DNA from: an uncultured Alphaproteobacteria bacterium
GTDB taxonomy: Bacteria > Pseudomonadota > Alphaproteobacteria > RF32 > CAG-239
NCBI GenBank assembly: GCA_949282205.1
Contig: CASDOS010000017.1
Span: forward strand, 1-38,131
DNA: 38,131 nt
Reading direction: 5' to 3'
In this document: in pieces, positions 32,786 through 38,131 of the stretch
How positions within the stretch are numbered: position 1 is the first letter of the stretch
Layout of the letters: each line of letters starts with the position of its first letter
Translations under genes and position numbers: made by a program
Notes under the pieces: model-generated
The model's input: the letters and a program-made list of their open reading frames with translations, nothing else
Databases searched by the model: none
Told to the model about the DNA's origin: nothing

Positions 32786-33859
32786 TTAATCAATTTCCGC
32801 TAATCTTTGCGCTTGATCTTCCGTGATTAATGCATCTATTATTTCATCCAGTGCCTCACCCGAAACAACATCATCTAATTTGTATAAGGTTAAATTAATA
32901 CGGTGATCAGTGACTCGACCTTGCGGATAGTTATAGGTGCGTATTCTCTCACTTCTGTCACCACTGCCCACTTGCAACTTACGTTTTTCCGAATATGTTG
33001 CATCAATATTGGCTTTTTGTGTATCATATAATTTTGCACGCAAGTGATTCATTGCTTTTTCTTTATTCTTGTATTGAGAACGATCATCTTGGCATTGAAC
33101 GACTATTCCCGTCGGTATATGCGTAATTCTTACAGCTGACTCGGTCCTGTTAACGTGTTGCCCCCCTGCTCCTGATGCTCGATACACATCTATCTTTAAA
33201 TCCGCAGGATTGATATACATATCAACTTCCTCAATCTCGGGCAATACAGCTACCGTTGCTGCCGATGTGTGAACGCGACCTTGGGATTCTGTTACCGGAA
33301 CGCGTTGAACCCTATGGGCTCCGGATTCAAATTTTAATTTTGCAAATACATCTTTGCCCGTAATTTTTGCCGATGCTTCTTTATATCCGCCTAATCCATT
33401 TTCATTCGCATCTAAAATTTCAAATTTCCAACCTTGTTTTTGTGCGTAGCGTTGATACATTTCAAACAATACCGCTGCAAATAGAGCCGCTTCATCACCT
33501 CCGGTGCCAGCTCTTACTTCCAAAATGGCGTTTTTTTCGTCATCTTCTTCTTTAGGCAATAAAAGTATTTTTATTTCTTTTTCCAGCTCCGGTAATTTTT
33601 CTTTTAATTCATAGTATTCCATCTCTGCCAACTCACGCATATCCTTGTCCAAATTGGCATCTTCCATTAATTCTTTTGCTTCGTTAAAACTCTTTTCTTG
33701 CGTCTGATAGTTATGAATCGCATTTACAACGGGTTCTAATACGGATATTTCTTTGTTTAATTTTACCAGTTCATCCGCATTAATATTCGGAGATGATACC
33801 AGCGCTTGTACTTCTTCATAACGATTTACAACGCCGGCCAACTTTTCTTGAAAATTCAT
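32786..33859 (-). CDS. prfA: Peptide chain release factor 1
   Basis: A 357-residue release factor. GGQ motif in [10 protein letters not shown] (about residue 230) triggers peptide release. The codon-reading tripeptide region shows PVT ([13 protein letters not shown], about 188), matching the RF1-type PxT that reads UAA and UAG. Length fits RF1. In many alphaproteobacteria prmC/hemK follows; here the oxidoreductase gene does, so that partner is elsewhere or lost. Confidence 0.97.
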   Translation of the reverse strand: MNFQEKLAGVVNRYEEVQALVSSPNINADELVKLNKEISVLEPVVNAIHNYQTQEKSFNEAKELMEDANLDKDMRELAEMEYYELKEKLPELEKEIKILLLPKEEDDEKNAILEVRAGTGGDEAALFAAVLFEMYQRYAQKQGWKFEILDANENGLGGYKEASAKITGKDVFAKLKFESGAHRVQRVPVTESQGRVHTSAATVAVLPEIEEVDMYINPADLKIDVYRASGAGGQHVNRTESAVRITHIPTGIVVQCQDDRSQYKNKEKAMNHLRAKLYDTQKANIDATYSEKRKLQVGSGDRSERIRTYNYPQGRVTDHRINLTLYKLDDVVSGEALDEIIDALITEDQAQRLAEID

Positions 33860-33897
33860 TAATTTTTCCTTATTTTGTGTTATTTATTATGTCTTTA

Positions 33898-34752
33898 CTA
33901 ATCCAAAGAATCCAATGGTATATTCATTTTTCTTTTTTTGGCTAAGATGTCTTTCTCTGTTCCTTTTATATAAATCTTTACATTTTCAGGTCTACCTACT
34001 GATAAAAACAAATTTCCAATATAGTCAATCTCTTTTTTATCTCCTTCATGGTAAACTCCTTGAAAATATACTTTTTTCTTGTCTTTCAATTCAACCCAGC
34101 TTTCTCCGGTAAACTCTACGACAACTTTATTATTCTCAACTTTTTCTTCAGCCACTATCGGCTCTTCGGGAATCGGTGTCTGCTCCACTGCTTCAGATAT
34201 CTCTGTTGCTGTTATTTCTGTTTCTTGAGAAATGGTTTCCGATGTTTCTATATCTTCAGGAGTTTGTCCTTTAGCATTTTCTTTTTCTTCCAGCACCTGT
34301 TCCTCTATATTAATATTTTTATCTTCTGCTTTCGGGGATAATACCGTCGGAGTTGCTCCCATATTTGCATAAAAAGACCATGCCGCATAAATTGCCAGTA
34401 ATGCTATTATACCGATAACAATATGTTTACCGCTAATTTTATTTACTTCTGCTTTTTCTGTTTCTTCTTGTTTATTCTCTTGTTCTTCCGTTTGGGAAGC
34501 ATTCTTGTATAGCTTTACGGCACGTTCCGGATTTAAACCTAGATAACGCGCATATGTTCTTACATATCCTATGCCATAGGGAATCGGCGGAAGAGTTTCA
34601 TAATCGCCCTCTTCTAATGCTGTCAGATATATTTTTCTGATACAAAGTTCACTGGATATTTCTTCCATACTCTTTTTACTTTTTAATCGGCTGCTTTTCA
34701 GTATTGTACCGATATCATCTATGTCTATATCTAATTCTTCAGTATTTTCCAT
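33898..34752 (-). CDS. RodZ-like helix-turn-helix membrane protein
   Basis: A 284-residue bitopic protein: a RodZ-type helix-turn-helix (IGTILKSSRLKSKKSMEEIS, about 15-34, running to LGLNPERAVKLY about 85), one helix (HIVIGIIALLAIYAAWSFY, about 107-125), an acidic Glu/Thr-rich linker, and a C-terminal beta domain (VVEFTGESWVELKDKKK onward) like the DUF4115 of RodZ. RodZ links MreB to the membrane for cell elongation. Start at 34752 is preferred because AAAGGAAGAG lies 6 bases upstream; the frame extends to 34833 without a binding site. Confidence 0.85.
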   Translation of the reverse strand: MENTEELDIDIDDIGTILKSSRLKSKKSMEEISSELCIRKIYLTALEEGDYETLPPIPYGIGYVRTYARYLGLNPERAVKLYKNASQTEEQENKQEETEKAEVNKISGKHIVIGIIALLAIYAAWSFYANMGATPTVLSPKAEDKNINIEEQVLEEKENAKGQTPEDIETSETISQETEITATEISEAVEQTPIPEEPIVAEEKVENNKVVVEFTGESWVELKDKKKVYFQGVYHEGDKKEIDYIGNLFLSVGRPENVKIYIKGTEKDILAKKRKMNIPLDSLD

Positions 34753-34801
34753 CGCATTCTCTTCCTTTAATTGTTCCGTTGTGCGTATTAAAACATACTT
34801 T

Positions 34802-37006
34802 TTAATATATTTCAATAGTGTGATCTGCCGCATAGGATTTTAATTGCGGACGCAGTGTCTTGCGGGATGATGATAGAATATTATTTAAATAGTCCCCTAT
34901 TCCTTGTGCCGATAAAGAGCGTATCATCGCTTTTACTTTACCATATGACGCACTTGATACCGATAAATTTCTAAATCCTAATCCGATTAAAGCCATTGCA
35001 TCTATCGGAGAACTTGCCATTTCTCCACAGACTGAGCATGGTACTCCCGCGTTGTTCGCTTCTTTTATTATTTTTTTCATCAAATTTAAAAACGGGGCGG
35101 ATAGTACATCGTATCGTCCATTTAACCTCGGATTTCCTCTATCACTGGCAAAGAAAAATTGATACAAGTCATTCGTTCCGACTGAAATGAAATCACAGTA
35201 CTTCAAAATTTCTCTTAACTGAAATACTACTGACGGAACTTCTATCATCATTCCCAAATTTACTTTCGTCGGCAATTCGTAGCCTTCTCTCTTTTCTCTC
35301 TCATACGCAAACATAAATGTTTCTTTGGCTTCTAAAAATTCATCCAAATTAGATATCATCGGAAACATGACATTTAATTCTTTACCCGATGCTGCTCTTA
35401 TGAAAGCTCGCATTTGTTTACGCAATATGGCTCGCCTGTCCAGCGTTATTCGTATTGATCGCCAACCAATCGCAGGATTGTCTTCCGTTATGCTGTTCCA
35501 ATATGGCAATAACTTATCTGACCCAACATCCAGACTTCTAAAAATAATCTTTTTTCCATCCGCCGCTTGATATAGTTTTTTATAGCTTTCCACTTGTTGT
35601 TCTATATCTGGCATTTTATTGGATGACATAAATAATATCTCTGTACGATATAATCCTACCCCATCGCAGTTTGTGCTTTTTATATAGTCAAAGTCAAACT
35701 CCATACCGATATTTAAATACAGATTTACCCTTTCGCCATCTTTTGTTCGACTTTTGTAATTACGAAGTTTTTGTATTTGTTTATATTCTTGCCTTTTCTC
35801 TTCCATTTTGGCTCTGATTTTTTCAATAACCGTCTTTGATGGATTTACATAAACAGCCCCTTCCGAACCATCAACGGCTATCAGTGAACCATCTTTAATA
35901 TCTTTGAATAACCCTTCTATCCCTGAGATTACCGGGACATTTAAGGCTTTAGCCACAATGGCTACATGCATTGTCGGAGTACATTCTTCTATAATCAATC
36001 CTCTGATTTTTTTATAGTCATAATCCATTAAATCTGCCGGCCCCATTGAGGTGGCTACGATGATGATATCCGTGTAATCGTTGTTAATTCCAGAATTGCA
36101 ATCCTCTCCGCTCAGATATAAACGTAGTCTGTCGGCTATATCGCGTAAATCATGTAATCTTTCTTTTAAATAGTCATCCGCAGCTCCTGATAATCTGTTC
36201 CACATTTCGGTATAGGCTTGTTCAACCGCCGCTTCTGCCGTTAAACCTAAATTTATGTGATTTATAATTCGATTATACCATCCCTTGTCATTTGCTATCA
36301 TACGATATGCATCCAAAATTTCTAAATGTTCTCCCTTTTGCATACCTTCTTGATTCATTTTGGCATTTAAATCTTCGTTCATTTTTTGACGGGCCGACTC
36401 TAAATTTTGCAGCTCCTTATCTTTGTCTTTCGCAAAAATCTTCGTTACGGCTTTTCTTCGTCTGTGTACCACAACATTTCCTAATCCATATCCTGAATTG
36501 ATTATTGTTCCTTTTAACCTATCCTTTGCTACAATCCCTCGACTCTTTATGTATTTTCTGATATACTGCGATAGTTCTTCCGAAGACAGAAACTCACTTA
36601 GAAACATACAAATTGTTTCCAATGTTTCCGCTTCTTTTTCATCATAGTCGTGCGGTAGCGGATATGATACCCATAAAACGCCTACCGGCTTATTCCATCT
36701 TCTCAAGGGAGTAGCCACCTGAAATGTTTCTTTGGTTTTAACAAAAGATGTTCGGTTATCCGCTCCGGCTTTACCGACAACGCCTTCCCCTATTCTTTCC
36801 GCCCTCTTCTCTTTATTTAATGGATAGCCGGTTATGTGTTCAAGGGTTACATCGTCCGCTTTCACATATATATCTGCAGTCAGAGCGTTACTTTCTTCCG
36901 CAATTATCTTTATAACCTGATTTATTTTGTCGGCACTATTTTCCATGCTCAATTCGTGATGAATTCTTTTTATCACTTCTAATGCAAAATTTTTAGATTC
37001 CGACAT
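34802..37006 (-). CDS. ptsP: Phosphoenolpyruvate-protein phosphotransferase, nitrogen PTS (EI-Ntr)
   Basis: A 734-residue enzyme I of the nitrogen phosphotransfer system. A GAF domain fills about residues 15-150, followed by the PTS enzyme I N-terminal region, the phospho-His loop (ECTPTMHVAIVAK, about 340) and the PEP-binding barrel (GVGLYRTEILFM about 450, LDVGSDKLLPYW about 500, ISVGTNDLYQFFFASDR about 620, PCSVCGEMAS about 668). It passes phosphate to NPr and on to EIIA-Ntr, regulating nitrogen or potassium physiology. Start at 37006, six bases after GAGAGGG; the frame extends to 37051. Confidence 0.94.
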   Translation of the reverse strand: MSESKNFALEVIKRIHHELSMENSADKINQVIKIIAEESNALTADIYVKADDVTLEHITGYPLNKEKRAERIGEGVVGKAGADNRTSFVKTKETFQVATPLRRWNKPVGVLWVSYPLPHDYDEKEAETLETICMFLSEFLSSEELSQYIRKYIKSRGIVAKDRLKGTIINSGYGLGNVVVHRRRKAVTKIFAKDKDKELQNLESARQKMNEDLNAKMNQEGMQKGEHLEILDAYRMIANDKGWYNRIINHINLGLTAEAAVEQAYTEMWNRLSGAADDYLKERLHDLRDIADRLRLYLSGEDCNSGINNDYTDIIIVATSMGPADLMDYDYKKIRGLIIEECTPTMHVAIVAKALNVPVISGIEGLFKDIKDGSLIAVDGSEGAVYVNPSKTVIEKIRAKMEEKRQEYKQIQKLRNYKSRTKDGERVNLYLNIGMEFDFDYIKSTNCDGVGLYRTEILFMSSNKMPDIEQQVESYKKLYQAADGKKIIFRSLDVGSDKLLPYWNSITEDNPAIGWRSIRITLDRRAILRKQMRAFIRAASGKELNVMFPMISNLDEFLEAKETFMFAYEREKREGYELPTKVNLGMMIEVPSVVFQLREILKYCDFISVGTNDLYQFFFASDRGNPRLNGRYDVLSAPFLNLMKKIIKEANNAGVPCSVCGEMASSPIDAMALIGLGFRNLSVSSASYGKVKAMIRSLSAQGIGDYLNNILSSSRKTLRPQLKSYAADHTIEIY

Positions 37007-37101
37007 CTTGCCCTCTCTCGTAATTTCTTGCTTGTATTTTTCTTTATACATCTTATTATTCTTTTATGCCAGACTATTTTTTATGAAAAGGATAAAATAT
37101 T

Positions 37102-37467
37102 ATGACAACTAATTACAGAAAAGGCGACCACGATACCAGACCGTGGGGAACTTGGGAAGTTCTTGATGCAGGAGAACATTTTTGCGTTAAAAAAATCGTG
37201 GTTAATCCAGGTGCCATTCTTTCTTTGCAATTGCATAATTTCAGAGCCGAACATTGGATTATTGTTGAAGGTGATGCCATGGTTGTTTTAGGTGATGATA
37301 CACTTTTCAGACACCAAAATGATTCTATTTATATTCCTGAAAAGACAAAACATCGTATCAAAAATACATCATCTTCTCTCCCTCTTATTTTTATTGAAAT
37401 TCAGACGGGGGCCGCTTTGGATGAAAATGATATTGTTCGTTTTGAAGATAGTTACGGAAGAATCTAG
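37102..37467 (+). CDS. Stand-alone mannose-6-phosphate isomerase-like cupin
   Basis: A 121-residue single-domain cupin matching the C-terminal isomerase domain of bifunctional ManC/AlgA: RPWGTWEVLD (about 13), VKKIVVNPGAILSLQLHN (about 30), RAEHWIIVEGDA and IPEKTKHRIKN. The metal-binding His-x-His/Glu/His layout reads LQLHNFRAEHW and KHR. It likely acts on mannose- or other sugar-phosphates, but the lack of the nucleotidyltransferase half leaves the substrate uncertain. It diverges from ptsP. Confidence 0.85.
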   Translation: MTTNYRKGDHDTRPWGTWEVLDAGEHFCVKKIVVNPGAILSLQLHNFRAEHWIIVEGDAMVVLGDDTLFRHQNDSIYIPEKTKHRIKNTSSSLPLIFIEIQTGAALDENDIVRFEDSYGRI

Positions 37468-37505
37468 CAATCTCTGTTGAAAAAATATAGATTCATTTTT
37501 ACAGT

Positions 37506-37559
37506 TCCCTCAAAGTCGTCTATTAGTATATATATTAAATAACTTTGAGGGATTTTTTT
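37506..37559 (+). terminator. Hairpin with T-run directly before apaG
   Basis: TCCCTCAAAGT (37506-37516) pairs with ACTTTGAGGGA (37542-37552), an 11-bp stem with a 25-base loop, followed by seven Ts (37553-37559). It is an intrinsic terminator for the cupin gene. The 3' arm also contains GAGGGA, the apaG ribosome binding site, and the T-run ends at the apaG start codon, so folding would hide the site and stop transcription just as apaG begins. Confidence 0.75.
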
Positions 37560-37964
37560 ATGTATTCGACTCAAGATTTTGATTCAGCCCAGCAAGGTGG
37601 AATTGTTATTTCCGCTTATAATGAGCTTTTGCAAGAAAAAGTTGCCGGCGATGAATTTTGTTGGGGATTTTATCTTCGAATTGAAAATAATTCGCACAGC
37701 AAAATCAGCTTGTTGGGTAGAAATATTTCAATTACCGATACCAAAGGTCGTTCAGTTTCCCTCAAAACAGAAGGTTTTGGAGGACAGCTTCCTGAGTTGG
37801 AACCTGGTGAAGTGTTTGAATTTGAAGATTATGCCACATCTAAATCTAGCGCAGTTCTTTGTGGTAGCTGTAAAATTGCTGACAGTTCTCATAAAATTAT
37901 GGATGTTGAAATTCCGGTTTTAAGTTTAATCGCAAATGATAATCAGCAGCGAATCCTTAATTAA
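37560..37964 (+). CDS. apaG: ApaG-domain protein
   Basis: A 134-residue beta-sandwich protein of the ApaG/CorD family: an N-terminal FCWGFYLRIENNS strand pair, LLGRNISITDTKGR, and a typical PELEPGEVFEFEDYATSKSS turn before the C-terminal strands. Related proteins influence cobalt and magnesium sensitivity; biochemical role unclear. The ATG at 37560 has GAGGGA (37547-37552) 7 bases upstream; the frame's earlier TTG at 37545 lies inside that hairpin. Confidence 0.9.
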   Translation: MYSTQDFDSAQQGGIVISAYNELLQEKVAGDEFCWGFYLRIENNSHSKISLLGRNISITDTKGRSVSLKTEGFGGQLPELEPGEVFEFEDYATSKSSAVLCGSCKIADSSHKIMDVEIPVLSLIANDNQQRILN

Positions 37965-37990
37965 TATCTTAGAGAAAAAATCCCCCATAA

Positions 37991-38131
37991 TGATCTGTAC
38001 CCTGAAAAGTGGAAACGAAAAAGAAATCCCCTGAGGGGTGTAAGTCAAGCGGGAGGATTAAGCAAATGGCATCGGTGTTGAGCCGGTGTCATTTTGTTTA
38101 AGTTCCACTGACAACGTTCATTATTATAATA
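37991..38131. mobile_element. Probable end of an IS3-family insertion sequence, truncated by the window
   Basis: From 37991 the sequence reads TGATCTGTACCCTGAAAAGT followed by GGAAACG, close in style to the terminal inverted repeats of IS3/IS150-group elements (TG..., CCC, AAAAGTGGA). Downstream there is a CCCCTGAGGGG hairpin (38029-38039), a strong GGGAGGA (38051-38057), and a 12-codon mini-ORF (ATG 38066, stop 38101). No transposase is inside the window, so the identity rests on the end sequence alone. The junction is 26 bases after apaG. Confidence 0.5.

Noticed and set aside
1..38131. tRNA, rRNA genes and CRISPR arrays
   Set aside because: No cloverleaf-like GTTC-box segments, rRNA stretches or regularly spaced short repeats were seen; only the SRP RNA is evident.

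Overview
The window looks like a chromosomal segment of a low-GC alphaproteobacterium. The bases are strongly A/T-biased, with many long T and A runs. Two neighbourhoods support this placement: SPOR protein - nagZ - TatA-like on one strand, which in alphaproteobacteria normally continues into scpA/scpB/tatBC, and ptsP close to prfA. The multiplied VirB6-type proteins recall the rvhB6 array of Rickettsiales, but the species cannot be named from sequence alone; a gut or host-associated low-GC lineage is a guess.

Region 1 (1-18020, all plus strand) is the accessory and most interesting part. It starts with a small lipoprotein and an alpha/beta-hydrolase-like protein that has lost its catalytic Ser and probably its His. 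An extended -10 promoter then precedes a tiny membrane protein and a tightly packed run of five VirB6/TrbL-like polytopic proteins. Two of these carry lipobox signal peptides. One is split into two genes exactly at the periplasmic loop, and the second half has acquired its own signal peptide. The last carries a hydrophilic C-terminal extension of more than 550 residues. Next come a regulator with two XRE helix-turn-helix domains and a LexA/S24-like tail that lacks the protease dyad, an 1118-residue acidic Ser/Asp/Asn-rich protein with six exact-length 102-bp repeats, a 168-residue unknown, a secretin-like lipoprotein (STN domain plus a shortened secretin C-terminus), and a single-pass membrane protein. 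A clear terminator closes the region. The genes read as parts of a trans-envelope secretion, conjugation or pilus-like machine mixing type IV secretion (VirB6) and secretin components. No ATPase (VirB4/B11/D4) is in the window, so the machine is incomplete here.

Region 2 (18021-24200) is core: tatA-like, nagZ and a SPOR protein on minus; xth, an S41 peptidase and rpmG on plus; xerC/D-type recombinase and a ferritin-like protein on minus. Region 3 (24201-29640) has rpe-phoB-like on plus, facing recR-ybaB-dnaX-ffs on minus. dnaX holds an A9 and an A10 run at the usual tau/gamma boundary, with stops close behind in both shifted frames. Region 4 (29640-37970) is the lpoA/rsmI/yraN cluster, truA, a Gfo/Idh oxidoreductase, prfA, a RodZ-like protein and ptsP, then a mannose-phosphate-isomerase-like cupin and apaG. 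The last about 140 bases look like one end of an IS3-family insertion sequence running out of the window.
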